Positions 11,876 through 23,404 of a DNA stretch of 64,000 nt are shown here, in pieces (within the stretch, counting starts at the first letter, position 1; each line of letters starts with the position of its first letter). The stretch spans positions 25,131,268 to 25,195,267 of the forward strand of contig NC_080074.1 of the NCBI RefSeq assembly GCF_949987535.1, given 5' to 3'. The position numbers and the translations under genes were made by a program. Below the pieces are notes generated by a model. The model did no database searches, was not told the DNA's origin, and saw only the letters and a program-made list of their open reading frames with translations. This stretch comes from Balaenoptera acutorostrata. Taxonomy: Eukaryota; Chordata; Mammalia; Artiodactyla; Balaenopteridae.

Positions 11876-13155
11876 GAGGAAAGAAAAATGTATTTCAGAA
11901 GTCTAAATCGAGCAGAGGTAATTTTGAATTTTTATTGAATTAAGTAAAAAGTTGATTTGTTTAATTGACCAATATTTCTTAGGTAATTTATATGACCAAC
12001 ATTGTACCAGACATTCAGAAACAAGATGAATACACAAAATCAAATTGTACATTTAGGAGTGCTTCTTATGTTATCTTAAACAATTAACATTTCTTGATGA
12101 CAAATGCATCATAAAGTTATTTTAATGTATATATCTGGAACGAATTTTAATCAGATTGCTCATTAAACTTATGATACCTCGTCTAAAATATTATGCAGTT
12201 GTTTAATTTTTAGTTTTACAAATTTTCTTTAAAATCATAAAAAGAAAGAACAGGTTTTAAAAATAAATCCCATAGCTAATTTTAATTTTAAGTGTCATAT
12301 TACAAAGAAATGATGTCCACATTTAAGCAAAAAATTGCTTACTTCTAAAACATAAACAGCATTATCTTCAGGAATGAGGAATATCAGAAGAAAGTAAAGG
12401 ATGCAATAGAAGGAATCCAATTCGGATTATCATTCCCTTTGCATCCTTGCCTCTTCCACCTTTTCCCTTTGAAGCACAGGCCAGAAGTGTATGGAACATA
12501 AGAAAATTGAAAAGTCTGGCCATATGCTCAGAGAAGCCTTTCTCAAAGATCTTATCTATCCAGATTTCATAAGCTATTAGACTCCTTAGAACAAGGGTGT
12601 CCCATCCTTCAAAGTAAACAGAACCTTCAGGAGATTTCAGAGGCCCCTGGCTATGTTCCCAAATCTTAGAATGTCTTGTATTTCAGATAAAAGCTCCTTT
12701 TTTCTTCAGTAAAGTCAAACCCAAATCCTAAGAACTGCAGACACTCTACTTATACAGTCTTCAACTTATTTTTTGCTTTCATTATATGGTATATTTTACA
12801 TCACGCAATTGAGCAAAACTTTATTTAGAGATGAGGCAACTTAAGGCAACCCTTTAGACTCAGACTGGCTTCACTGCTCATTAGTAACATGACATTACGA
12901 AGGACAGGAAACTCAGTTTCCTTATCTGTAAAACTCCTCCTTCTGCAGCGAAAATGAAAAAAGTGACTCTGCTGAATATTATGTCACAGGGGTTCAGCCA
13001 TCGAAGGAAAGATGGGCTTATGATATTTAATCAAGGTTCATGCTATTTCCCTACGTGCAAGTTTTATGAATATGCTAAACCACTGCTTTTTTTTTTTTTT
13101 TTTTTTACTGTCTGCATGGTCCGGCTACTGTAGAAAGGTATACAGAAAGTGTTAC
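11876..13155. other. Intron E14-E15, unique part
   Basis: AT-rich sequence with an old-repeat trace near 11960-12050 and a MIR-like GGAAACTCAGTTTCCTTATC at about 12907. No exon signal on the minus strand. Confidence 0.5.
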
Positions 13156-13222
13156 CTGAAAGAGCAACCCGGACAAAAGGCAACAGTTGGTTCTCTTTTC
13201 AACGTCCAATGTCTGAATAAAT
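13156..13222 (-). CDS. CFAP54: CFAP54 exon E14, 67 bp
   Basis: The smallest exon here: phase 2 in, phase 0 out, 22 full codons from FIQTLDVEKRTNCCLL to SGLLFQ. It was found because E13 leaves in phase 2 while E15 enters in phase 0, so one exon had to lie between. Acceptor ATACTTAG after a T-rich tract, donor CAG/GTAACA. The split codon with E13 is CAA (Gln). Confidence 0.84.
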
Positions 13223-13339
13223 CTAAGTATAAGAAAAAGAAATATTCATAGACAATGTTCCAAGACTATTTTTATATAAATACATCTCTAATACTCATAG
13301 ATTTTCCAAAATTAAAATAGTCTTTGTGATTCTAAAAGT

Positions 13340-13930
13340 GCTACATACTCATATAAGATCTAGGACATAGAAAGATAGAAAAAAAATAAAATGAAAAGTC
13401 ACCTATAATCCTACCACCTAAACATGATTACTGGTAACATTTTGGCCACTTCCCTTCTAGATTTTCTTCTACATACAATTATACACATGCATACTCACAG
13501 TAAGACTAAAATTATGCAATACATATTATTTTATAAACAAATTTTCTATTCTTGGACATAATGAGTTACATCATTATTTTACAGATTTTAATATTTTTAT
13601 CATATGCATGTACCATAATATTAAAATATGCATCTCCATTTTGGTTTTTTCCAATGCTGAAATAAACATTGTTGTACCTACACTTCTGAGCACTTGTCCT
13701 ATTAATTCCACTGGATAAATCCCTAGAAGTGGAATTTTGGGGAAAAGGAGGTGCACAATTTTAAAGTTTTTGATGAGTACAATTAAAAATTTTCCTCCCA
13801 TAGATTGAAACAATGTGTGTCCTCACCAGCAGTATATTATGGATCCATCGATGACATTAAGTTTTTCCACCAAAGATTAAGGTAATATCTCTGTGTTTAC
13901 TACTGTCTCATTTTATGTCCCTTAGTAGAG
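13340..13930 (-). mobile_element. Old L1 fragment, reverse
   Basis: On the plus strand: CACCTATAATCCTACCACC, AAATCCCTAGAAGTGGAATTTTGG and CCTCACCAGCAGTATATTATGG, a familiar antisense old-L1 sequence. No frame remains. Confidence 0.65.
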
Positions 13931-14373
13931 TTTGAGTTTTCTTTACATGGGTCTTGAAACTCAAATTTGCAACTGTAAACCACATTACCTTCTTCTAAAT
14001 CTTATTTCAATAACACCAGTGGGCTTCACTATATTAATAACTTCGTCAGTCTGAGTTCAGCTTCTCTATGTGGTGCTTTACCTTCTGAGCAGTGGGGGGA
14101 GAAGTTTCTTCTCCTCAAGGAGTCCCCAAGAACAGCCAAAGCCCCTGGAGTATCACAGAGCCTGTGGAAGTCAGACTTCCAGCTGGGTAACCAGGAAGTG
14201 ACTTTCTGTTGATTGAAAACCACTAAGTAAAAACTTCAGAGGCTCAGAGAAGCTGAGGTGTCCTCTGGCAGGAATGCTATAGCTGTTTTTTTCAAGCTGG
14301 GAACCTCCCTCAGCTTTTCTATTCTCTGCTGCCAAGCTCTACTAACTTATAAACTCAAACTTGCGTGGGGATC

Positions 14374-14405
<32 letters not shown>

Positions 14406-14568
14406 GTAAGGAAGAGTTCCGTCCCAGGAGTGGTTAAAAAAAAAAAAAAATCAAACTTGACAGAGTTTTTAAAAAATCTTTAAATGTTTGATATTTTTTA
14501 AGTGGTAATTCCATACTTCCCCTGTCCAAATGCTAATTTTCTGAAAACAGTGTTATTATTAACTAGGA
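13931..14568. other. Intron E13-E14, part
   Basis: Holds the TG repeat at 14370. Otherwise nothing recognised. Confidence 0.5.
14370..14410. repeat. (TG)n microsatellite
   Basis: TG units with single CG and TATG interruptions, in the intron upstream of E14. Confidence 0.88.
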
Positions 14569-14584
14569 CAAGTTATTATTTTTA

Positions 14585-14878
14585 TTTTTACATTTATTTA
14601 TTTATTTATTTATTTATGGCTGTGTTGGGTCTTCGTTTCTGTGCGAGGGCTTTCTCCAGCTGCGGCAAGCGGGGGCCACTCTTCATCACGGTGCGCGGGC
14701 CTCTCACTATCACGGCCTCTCTTGTTGCGGAGCACAGGCTCCAGACGCGCAGGCTCAGTAATTGTGGCTCACGGGCCTAGTTGCTCCGCGGCATGTGGGA
14801 TCTTCCCAGACCAGGGCTCGAACCCGTGTCCCCTGCATTGGCAGGCAGACTCTCAACCACTGCGCCACCAGGGAAGCC
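14585..14878 (-). mobile_element. CHR-type SINE
   Basis: Reverse orientation with a (TTTA)n tail. Flanked by a perfect 16-bp duplication CAAGTTATTATTTTTA (14569-14584, 14879-14894), so insertion is fairly recent. Confidence 0.93.
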
Positions 14879-15090
14879 CAAGTTATTATTTTTAAAAATT
14901 TTCTCTACAGCTCAAAATACTATGCAGATTTTTGCCTACCACGCCCTAAAATGTAACTAGAAAGGTAAAGGAAACTTGTACCTCTACTCTCTTCATACTA
15001 CTTAAATTTCTCACATTAATCAAATATTTAAGATATCTGTGAGTGCTAACTAGGTATAAGGCGTTGTGATAGACTTTCACATATGTTACA

Positions 15091-15615
15091 TGTGGCAGGT
15101 TGAATAATGGCCCCCCCCGCAAAGAAATCAACGTCCTAATCCCCCAAACCTATGCATATGTTACTCCACGTGGCAAAAAACAAACAAACAAAAAAAACCC
15201 CAAAACCAAAAAACTTTGCAGATGTGATTAAATTAAGGGCCTTGAGATAGGGAAGTTACCCTGAATTACTGGGTTCAATGTAATCACAATGGTCCTTATA
15301 AGAGAAAGGCAGGAGGGTCAGAGTCAGAGAAGATGTGAGGACGGAAACAGAGCTCAGAGAGAGAGAGAGAAAGATGACAGGCTCTTGGTCCTGAAGACAG
15401 AAGATAGAGCCATGAGCTGAGGAATGCAGGAGGCCTCTAGAAGCTGGAACGTGCAAGAACAGATGGTCCCCTAGAGCCTCCGGAGGGAGCTCAGCCCTGC
15501 CAGCACACTGATTTTAGGACTTCTGCCCTCCATAACTGTAAGACAATAAATTTGTATTGTTTTAGGGCACTAAATTTGTGGTAATTTGTTATACCACTAA
15601 TAGGAAACTAATACA
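15091..15615 (+). mobile_element. MaLR LTR (MLT1-like), first of an adjacent pair
   Basis: Begins TGTGGCAGGTTGAATAATGG and ends AACTAATACA, with AATAAA at about 15546 and MaLR landmarks (AGATGTGATTAAATTAAGGG, GGTCCTTATAAGAGAAAGG, AGAAGATGTGAGGACGG). It contains an A/C-rich expansion near 15175 and GA repeats near 15358. No internal retroviral sequence. Confidence 0.8.
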
Positions 15616-15618
15616 GTC

Positions 15619-16006
15619 TGTGTTATGGGCTAAATTATGTGACCCACTGCACCCCCGAAATTCATATGTTGAAGTCCTAACCCCTAGTGCCTCAGAAGGT
15701 GACTATACTTAGAAATAGGTCTTTAAAGAGGTAATCATGTTAAAATGAGGTCATTTAGGGTGGGCCCTAATCCAATATGATTGATGTCCTTATAAGAAGA
15801 GGAGATTAGGACACAGACATGCACAGAGGGAAGACCATGTGAGGACAGAGCGAGAAGACAGCCACCTACAAGCAGGGAGAGAAGACTCAGAAGAAACCAG
15901 CCCTGTCAACACCTTGATCTCGGATGTCAAGCCTCCAGAATTGTGAGACAATAAATTGCTCACAGATTGGTACTATGTTGCTAGTTTGTACTAGCAAACT
16001 AATACA
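15619..16006 (+). mobile_element. MaLR LTR (MST/MLT1-like), second of the pair
   Basis: Begins TGTGTTATGGGCTAAATTATG and ends CAAACTAATACA, including GTCCTTATAAGAAGAGGAG, GAAGACCATGTGAGGACAGA and AATAAATTGCTC. It is a different subfamily from the LTR immediately before it, so this is two insertions rather than one element with paired LTRs. Confidence 0.8.
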
Positions 16007-16014
16007 GTATGTCA

Positions 16015-16140
16015 TGTAATTCCTGTCACCACAGTTTACAGATGAGAACAACTGAGGCTCAGGCAGGATGAGTAACTTGCTGGGGGCCCTAAAGTTAGGC
16101 CCTAGTCAGCCTGCCTCTATGCTGTTATTCTTGCTCAAAT
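16015..16140 (-). repeat. MIR-like fragment, reverse
   Basis: GTTTACAGATGAGAACAACTGAGGC followed by GTAACTTGCTGGGGGCC. Short and diverged. Confidence 0.55.
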
Positions 16141-16149
16141 ACCAACTGT

Positions 16150-16425
16150 TCATCCGCTCATTCATTCATTCAACAAGTAGTTATTGAATCCCATCTCCAT
16201 GCCAGGCACTCGGGATACACTGGTGAACAGAACAAAGACCTATGCCCACGTGGTTCTCACATTCCAGGTGTGGCAGGTGTTAACAGGAAGAGGAGATGGC
16301 CATAAACAAGAAACAGCACAAATAGTAAATTGTATAAGCCTGTATGATATGGACATAGCTGCCCGAGAACCCAGTGTGTGTGAGGTGTGGCATCCTGCAT
16401 GGCACAGGTGGGCAGCCCACAAAGG
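16150..16425 (+). repeat. Ancient LINE-type dispersed repeat
   Basis: TTCATTCATTCAACAAGTAG, CCATGCCAGGCACTCGGG and GTGAACAGAACAAAGACC. It ends about 45 bp before the E13 donor. Confidence 0.5.
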
Positions 16426-16468
16426 GAGGAGACAGCTACTACACAGACCACTCCATCGTCACACTCAC

Positions 16469-16678
16469 TGTGCTATCTTCGCTGATATCACCGCTCCTTG
16501 CAAACATCCCCAAATGCCAGCTTTTGACAGAAACTCCTCACCGTAGTCTTTGGAACCTGGAGGTGAACAGCTGTCAGTGGCATTGGTGAGTGAGCTGCCA
16601 AACTCCTTCCATGTATGGAGCACGTCTTGTTTTCTGAATATGTCATCAAGAGCTTGACTCCAACATTTAAAAGCAGCC
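16469..16678 (-). CDS. CFAP54: CFAP54 exon E13, 210 bp
   Basis: Phase 2 in, phase 2 out, 69 full codons from AAFKCWSQALDDIF to GAVISAKIA. The helical pair motif (AFKCWSQAL followed by a linker and AGIWGCLQGAVISAKIA) is repeat-like, as in tetratricopeptide-type solenoids, though I see no canonical TPR. The donor GTGAGT is strong. The intron to E12 is 296 bp. Confidence 0.9.
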
Positions 16679-16974
16679 CTAAAACAGAAATGGAGCATGC
16701 AGCAGCATGTTTCCTGAGATCCGTGTTATTAAATCTATCTTCCAAAAGGGAAAGCAAATGCACTGAAGAAACATTTTAATTAAAATGTTAGAGAATGGAT
16801 CTATACCATTTATTGCTCATAACCATTTCTCTCAAGTAGCATTTGATGAATAAAATGCAGCAATGGAATCTTATCAACAAACTAAAATTTATGAAAGGCA
16901 GTATTTTTCACAATAATTAAAAATTTTTTCAGCTGAACAAAGTTTCCCTTGTTTTACTGACTCCTAAAAACTAC

Positions 16975-17062
16975 CTTTTCTTTTGTGCGAAGACAAGAAG
17001 ACTTCCAAGTTCATGCAACGCCTGAACGTTAAGACTTCTTTCATTGCTGGCTTGAAGAACAT
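16975..17062 (-). CDS. CFAP54: CFAP54 exon E12, 88 bp
   Basis: Phase 1 in, phase 2 out: VLQASNERSLNVQALHELG to VFAQKK, with AG left to join G of E13 as Arg. Acceptor AATACAG; donor GTAGTT, moderately weak. It was found by splice-site and phase matching; the open stretch is too short to stand out by length. Confidence 0.86.
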
Positions 17063-18634
17063 CTGTATTTTTAATCAAGTGAAAGAACAAATGTCAGTCC
17101 CTGGAAAATATTTCCTATATATTTGCAAGAATATTTTAAATTGCCTTATACCTTAACTGTGTAGATAAGCAAACTTCAACCTAATAGAGCCTTTAAATGT
17201 CACAAGATATGGGTAGAGAAAGAGAGCAAACGATGTTCTATTTTAATGTTACGGAGTGGGAGATGGGGTCAAAGAGGTGGGAAACGTGGAGAAAGTACAG
17301 TAAGAGTCGGGCAGGTTGAGACAGTGAAGGAGAAAAATCCAGAAAAAGTGTGCAAGGCAGAAAGGGCTGGGTATATATATGGCAATGTGTGTGGCCGGAA
17401 TACACTTTTTGGGGAGGGTGAAGAAGCGGGTAGTGGTAAGATTACGGAGGCATCTGAGTGCCATAGGGAGAAATGTGGACACTATTCTACAGCACGTGGG
17501 AAGCGTTGAACAGCTTGTTTTTGATCAGGGATGTGACAAGAGCACAGCACTTTGGATTCTTCCTTTACCCAAATGCAAAAAAGCACATCTTGAATAGTAC
17601 CTGAATTTGTTGTTGTTTTCTGATGAATACATGCATTCCAGGATGTGTAGCCAAAAAACCCAACTAACATGGCAATGGTTTCTAATGAGGGTAGCAATGT
17701 CCCCTGGAGGGTATTTTAGAAATTTGAGGAGGGTTTTGTTAGTTGTCACAATGGGGCATGTGCTAGTATTTCCTAGGTAAGGACCTGACACTTGATGGCC
17801 TGCCATGCACAGAACCTTCCCCCACAGTGAGGAAAAAGGTGAGAAACCTATTTATAATTATTTGAGTCTAACATCTAACTTCATTTCATAGAAAGGGTAT
17901 GTTTGCGTGTGTTCAAAATGCTCTGAGTTTTCCAGAAATGCAACCACTGTAATATTTTGTTTTGTCCAGAATGGCCTAGATTTGCCATTTTAGAACATCA
18001 TGTCACCAAAATTAGCAATGCTGATAGTACTTGAGTTACCAATACAGTACACCTGTATCAGTCTGCATTTGTAGCTGTCACATTCATGTGTATCCTGTAT
18101 ACTTTACATACTATATGTGAGCATCTGATTGCTTCTCTATACCTCTAGTGCCTAAGCTCTTACATACCAACAAATAGATTCTTTTATTATAAAGTTATTT
18201 CATTTTATTTACCCTTCATTTTATATTTAGTGCTTCATATTGATTTTTAAAAATAATGTGCATAGGAAGAATAAAGGGGGAGTTACAAAATGTCTGTTAT
18301 AAAAAAAGGGGGGGATGTTGGGTCTACAACATGGGCTGAATTTATACTGCTGAATTTGTAGAAAAACCAAATCAAGTGGAAAGACAAGGAAAATGGAATC
18401 AGCTGGGGCAGAGCAAAAGCACATAACAGTGGCCACATCTCGACAAACGGTTCACAGATTCAGTTAAAGTGGGATGGATGGGACGGTGCCTAGAATCTCA
18501 CAATGGTGACAGCCAATCTGGGAAAGTGGGTGACGGGAGGGGCTGGAAGCCGCTTGTCTTGACGCTGCTCTGTCACTGTCCACGAGGGTGTGATGAATAG
18601 ATTCTATGTTCAAGCTCCTTCATCCTACTTCTAC
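17063..18634. other. Intron E11-E12, unique part
   Basis: 1.57 kb without a repeat or exon I can support. A purine-rich patch lies at about 17240-17420. Confidence 0.5.
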
Positions 18635-18715
18635 AGATAACATTTCAGTTACGGTCTAGCACAGGGAACTATATTCAATATCTTGTAATAACCTATAATG
18701 GAAAAGAATCTGAAA

Positions 18716-18763
18716 TATCTATATATAGATATATAGATATATAGATATATATTGATATATAAC
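18716..18763. repeat. (TATAGA)n microsatellite
   Basis: ATATAGATATATAGATATATAG-type units inside the L1 3' UTR at 18649; this region is often expanded in L1 copies. Confidence 0.85.
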
Positions 18764-18851
18764 TGAATCACTTTGCTGCACAGCTGAAACTACCACAATA
18801 TTACAAATCAACTATACTTCGATAAAAAAAATAAATTTAAAAAATCATATA

Positions 18852-19190
18852 GGGGCTTCCCTGGTGGCGCAGTGGTTGAGAATCTGCCTGCCAGTGCAGG
18901 GGACACGGGTTCGAGCCCTGGTCTGGGAAGATCCCACATGCCGCGGAGCAACCAGGCCCGTGAGCCACAATTACTGAGCCTGCGCGTCTGGAGCCTATGC
19001 TCCGCAACAAGAGAGGCCGCGACAGTGAGAGGCCCGCGCACCGCGATGAAGAGTGGCCCCCACTTGCCGCAACTGGAGAAAGCCCTCGCGCAGAAACGAA
19101 GACCCAAAGCAGCCGTAAATAAATAAATAAATTAAATAAACCCAAAGTTAAAAAAAAAAAAAAAGTAAGCTGAAATATTTTAAAAATAAA
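18852..19190 (+). mobile_element. CHR-type SINE in an L1 A-tail
   Basis: Full CHR SINE (GGGCTTCCCTGGTGGCGCAG, box B GGTTCGAGCCC, TAAA tail). AAAAAATCATAT on the left and AAAAAATCATTT on the right are the probable target duplication. It lies roughly 110 bp downstream of E11 on the transcribed strand. Confidence 0.9.
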
Positions 19191-19300
19191 TAAATAAATA
19201 AAAAATCATTTAAAAAAGATAACATTTCAAGACCAAATGCAATCTCAACATTAATGTGGCAGGTCATACTGAAAACGAACACATAATGAATAAATCTTAC

Positions 19301-19495
19301 TAATAGTTTCATAATAAGAAGAAATTACGAGTCCAAGTTGTGAGGAGGGAAGTTTGCTTTTCTCCACTGAGCTGAAAACTTGGAAGTGCTCCTGAGAAAG
19401 GTCAGGGGGTGTTGGCATGTGCATCTCTTCTGTCCCCAGGCAAAACTCCACCTTTCCGGTAGTGAATTTTAAATTGTTCATTCCTCCTTTGTCTC
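19301..19495 (-). CDS. CFAP54: CFAP54 exon E11, 195 bp
   Basis: Phase 1-1 exon with 64 full codons, from DKGGMNNLKFTTGKVE to LVISSYYETI. The middle (PTPPDLSQEHFQVFSSVEKS) is Pro- and Ser-rich and probably a loop. The donor is ATTA/GTAAGA. The split codons are GGA (Gly) with E10 and AAT (Asn) with E12. Confidence 0.86.
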
Positions 19496-21218
19496 CTAAA
19501 TTCATGAAAAAATTTTAAAAGAAACTTAAAAATGGAGAAAGAAGGGAAGTTGATGAGGAGGAAAAAAGTAGAAGTGGAAAAGGAGAAGGAAGGAAGGGTT
19601 CTGTACAGAGCTGAGACTCATTGGCAGCTCGAAGGACACTATTTTCTTAAACTTCGTATCTCGAATCATTTCTGAAGAGCCCAGGTGTGTGATGTGCTCT
19701 ACACTCGTGTTACCTCATAAAGAACAGCACAGAGGGGCAGTTCGCTGGAAAGTAAATGTTGAGATAATGCTTTGCTCCCCATGGGGAATGGCAGAAGTTG
19801 CACAGGTTTTGAGTTTGCCTTTTTTAAAAGAGTTTCCAACAGTAAGATGTTAGTTTGCCTCTGGGGCAGAGATCTCTGGGATAGAAGCAGTGCAGAGGTA
19901 CTTCTGACCTGAGGGGAGAAAAAAAATGGGAAAGAACCTGTCTCTGTATAAGATCAGAGAACACACAGGAAAAAAAAAAAAAAAGGAAAAATATTCTAGG
20001 GGAAGTAGTCAAAAACCTCAGAGACAGAGAAGCTAAAATGGATTTAGGTCTACAGCCCAAGGACTGGGGATAAACCGCTGAGAATATCTTAGTACCAGGT
20101 GAAATTCAGATTGAGGTGGTGTAAACCATTCTTAGGAATTGTATTTGCTTTTTCTATTCATGCCCTTAACCACTTTTAATGTACACCATAATTGAAAGAA
20201 GTTTAAACATGATGTGGAGGGCCAATTTAATGTAATGTGTGTCTGTGGACAATACAACCAAAAACTGTGGGTACATATCATAGTAAGTGCTTTTTGCGGG
20301 GAGAAGGGGCAGCAACAAGAATGAATATATATTGATACATACATACATACAAACATATATTATATACATATATAAATAAAACTTGTCAGTGGTTGTAAAA
20401 AAAAAAATTGGTCAATTTCTAAAAGATCAGTTCAGAGACTATTATCATCTTAGTTAGATGCTAAGTTTAAATCTATTATTAATAACTTTAAAATACAATT
20501 ATTTTAAGTTTATTAATTTAAATTTATTCTTTAAGTTTATTCTTATTATTCTGATAAATGTGAACAGTAAGGCTTATAAACACAAATCAGGGTTTTAACA
20601 AATTTTAAATTACCTAAATGTAGATAATTTGAGATTTTTCTTGGCCTGAATTTGAGTATCTTCTTTCTCTCTGAGGTTACCACTTAACCACTTGAAGTCC
20701 TGCTTTGACTGAGTTTACAAATCAATAGATTTTGAGAAGGGAGAAAACAAGTGTAATGTAACCAAGAACAGTGAATATCTTTTTTTTAAGCTAAAAGAAA
20801 CCTCTAAGATCAAAATCTATGGTATTAATAAGAAATTTTACTAGATGTGTATATTAAAATGCATCCCTTTCTTAGACACTGATAAAGTAGTGTTTTGGTA
20901 AAAGACTGTAGTTAATTCGGTATGAAACAATTCATCTACTTATAAAAATAAAACAAGACTATAGCACTGCTTCCGTATTTACTCCACTTAAGGGATTATG
21001 CTCATCTCACAGAAGGCATAGAAGCAGATGAGTGAGGCAGTGCTTTGGTTGGAATAAAGTGGGAGAAACAGAGATGTAATCCACTAGACAAGACGAAGAA
21101 AGTGAAAGGCAGCAGGGAGTGGGCATGGAAGTGGGGAAGGAGGAACCTACGGCAGAACACAGTAGACCCACGGGGTGGTACCCTGGGTAAATAAAGAGGA
21201 AGGGATGTAGAGCAAGTA
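19496..21218. other. Intron E10-E11, unique part
   Basis: Nothing beyond a purine-rich stretch (19530-19600) and the microsatellite at 20330. Confidence 0.5.
20330..20382. repeat. (TACA)n / TA-rich microsatellite
   Basis: ATACATACATACATAC followed by TATATTATATACATATATA. Confidence 0.82.
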
Positions 21219-21366
21219 CAGTCAGCCCTCCATTTCTGGGGATGCAGAACCATGGATACGGGGGGCAGGGGAGGGGAGCTGACTGTAAGAGACGTGTACA
21301 TCCACGGATTTTGGTATCCACAGGGGGTCCTGGAACCAATTCCCCGCAGATGCCTAGGAATGACTA
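21219..21366 (-). mobile_element. MER2, internally deleted, abutting the E10 donor
   Basis: Reverse-orientation MER2 keeping both ends (CAGTCAGCCCTCCAT at the left; GGTCCTGGAACCAATTCC and AATGACTA at the right), with TA on each side. The centre is deleted. Its right edge lies nine bases inside the intron downstream of E10, so the duplicated TA is part of the donor region GTAAAATATAG. Confidence 0.78.
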
Positions 21367-21374
21367 TATTTTAC

Positions 21375-21527
21375 CTTGTGTCTGGGCAAGAAATAACGAA
21401 AGCAACTTTCTGCTGTGTCGGATTGATCTGTTTTGATATTTAGATTTTTCCAAGGTCTCTCTAAAACATCTCAAAGTGTCTGTCACGTCCACGGGCACAC
21501 AGAGGAGCTCTTTGGCTTTGCTGTATT
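21375..21527 (-). CDS. CFAP54: CFAP54 exon E10, 153 bp
   Basis: Phase 1-1 exon with 50 full codons, YSKAKELLCVPVDVTD to LLSLFLAQTQ. The acceptor is TTCTTTTCAG. The donor is CAAG/GTAAAA, and a MER2 transposon begins only nine bases into the intron (see 21219-21366). It follows a 11.7-kb intron, the longest in the window. Confidence 0.86.
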
Positions 21528-22564
21528 CTGAAAAGAAAGGGAAGAGTCACGTGAGGGATGAAATGTTGCAGCAAGCCAACAAGCAGCAAAAGACTTCCTA
21601 ATTCAGAGAATTTCTTGGGCCCAAACGAAAGCTGCTAAATTCAAAGCCCCCAGGTCTGCAGCAGTTGTTTCAACGTTCAGATCAAAGTTTGTTTTTGTTT
21701 TTTTTTGGTATATTTGACAGTTCTTTTAAAAAAAAAGAAAAAAACTTAGAAAACTTTTGATTTGTATGAAATGCAAATAACTTTAGATCTTGCCAATTTT
21801 CCTAATGAAGCCTCCCACTTTTTCTTTTGCTGATCATAAAAGATGAAATAATCTACTCCTTTTCAGCAGCCTCTTCAAAGCCAAGGTGCCTTGGGAAGGA
21901 GACGAAAGGAGGAAAAAAGAAGCTTGGAGATGGGCAACTGCTCCCTTGAGAGAAGGAAAAGACAGCTTTCTAATACTGGAGGATGCAGAGGAAAGGAAGA
22001 TGAGGCCATAAACAGGTATGGAACTACAAAGCAGTCCTGAAAAGTGGCCAGAAGGGCAGATGTTGGCAGAGAGCTGCTGCGAGGTCCCTGGAGAGGTAGT
22101 GACGGTCCCATGAATTAGGCTGCAGACCGGCTGCATACACCATGAAGCAGGCACACGGGAAAGAAGAAACCCAGGCTTCAGATGAATAACAAATAAATTT
22201 ACCCCTTCAACAAGTTGAGCAGGTCGAATATCCCCTGTAAAATCCGAGGTCTTGAGAGTGCAGCAACTTGCTAGGGAACAGGGCTATAAGAGGTTAAGAG
22301 GCATGACCTCTGCTCTCAAGAAATTTACCGTTCAGCTGAAGCAAAGAGGCATTCTAACACTGGATTATGAAAATCACATTGACAGAAAGTATCTGGTTAC
22401 ATGTGAAAATGAGGGAAAGATAGAAGAGAGAGATCAGTGTAGGCAGGAAAGGATGAGCAAGAAAGACTTCATGGGAGAGAAGATATGCCAGCTGTGTCTT
22501 AGAGGATAGGGAAGATTAGATCAGGAAGAAAGAGGCAAGGGGTTTCAGACAGTTAGAATAAGAA
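21528..22564. other. Long intron E9-E10, first kilobase
   Basis: Contains a purine-rich tract (about 21890-21990). No exon in phase and no repeat identified; 22250-22510 resembles old LINE-type sequence. Confidence 0.45.
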
Positions 22565-22770
22565 TAGCTGAAGTTGATTAAGTGTTTATACTATGCCAGT
22601 AACTATTCTAAATAATTATTGTGATAGTCTCACTGAATCCTAGCAACACCCATAAGAAGTATGTACCATTATATCCTCATTTTACAGATGAGGAAAATCA
22701 GGCATAGAGAAGTCTAGCAGCATCCCTTGGGTCACAGAACTAGTTTGTGCAAGGAGAGGGTGGGAGCAGG
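22565..22770 (-). repeat. MIR SINE, reverse
   Basis: CATTTTACAGATGAGGAAAATCAGGC preceded by ACTGAATCCTAGCAACACCC, the classic reverse-MIR sequence. Confidence 0.72.
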
Positions 22771-23189
22771 ATTAAGGGTGGTGATTCAGGGCACAATGAG
22801 ATGACATGGCCAGTCCTTTTGAACTGAGAAGGGTTTCCAGAGGCCTGAAGTCCTCGCTGAGTAAGTGACCATCATCCTCTTTAATGGGCAGTCAAGAAAC
22901 TGTTTTGAGTAGGACCCCAGCAGAAAGAGATTAGTATTTCAGGAAGAGTTAGCCCGCCGCTGTATGCACAGCAGCCTGCAATGGAAAGAGGGTGGTGGCT
23001 GGGAGGTTGTGAAGTTATAACACACACGTTGTATGATTTGAACTTGACTGAGGTGGTAGCGGTGGAAACAAGGGAGGGACACAGGGAACATTCCAATGTT
23101 AGAAGCGACAGGAGAGTGGTTAATTGGCTACGTGGCAAAGAAAAGAAAGGGAGTGGGAATTACCTCTTCCCCATCTTTCAGGGCCAATG
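22771..23189. other. Long intron E9-E10, short unique part
   Basis: Probable old repeat remnants (GGAAACAAGGGAGGGACACAGG); nothing definite. Confidence 0.4.
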
Positions 23190-23404
23190 ACCTTGCTTCC
23201 CACCTCAGTGGGAGTAAATGGGAGGAATCCAAAGGGATTTCCTGCAATCCCCTACCATCAGACCCACCCAGCCCCCAGCACCTGTGCCCATCTACACTGC
23301 CAGGGCATCACTCCAGCAATTCTCCTCTCCCCTCCAAATCATCAGTTTTTCCCTCTGCTGAATCATTCTCAACAACATTTTCCTTTTTTCTCCTATCTTA
23401 AGAA

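Larger units (their letters stand above)
18649..19216 (+). mobile_element. L1 3' end with a SINE nested in its tail
   Basis: L1 3' UTR (AGCACAGGGAACTATATTCA, then CTGAATCACTTTGCTGCACAGC and AATCAACTATACTTCGAT) containing a TATAGA microsatellite. The duplication AGATAACATTTCA occurs at 18635 and 19217, enclosing both the L1 tail and the CHR SINE at 18852. Confidence 0.85.
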
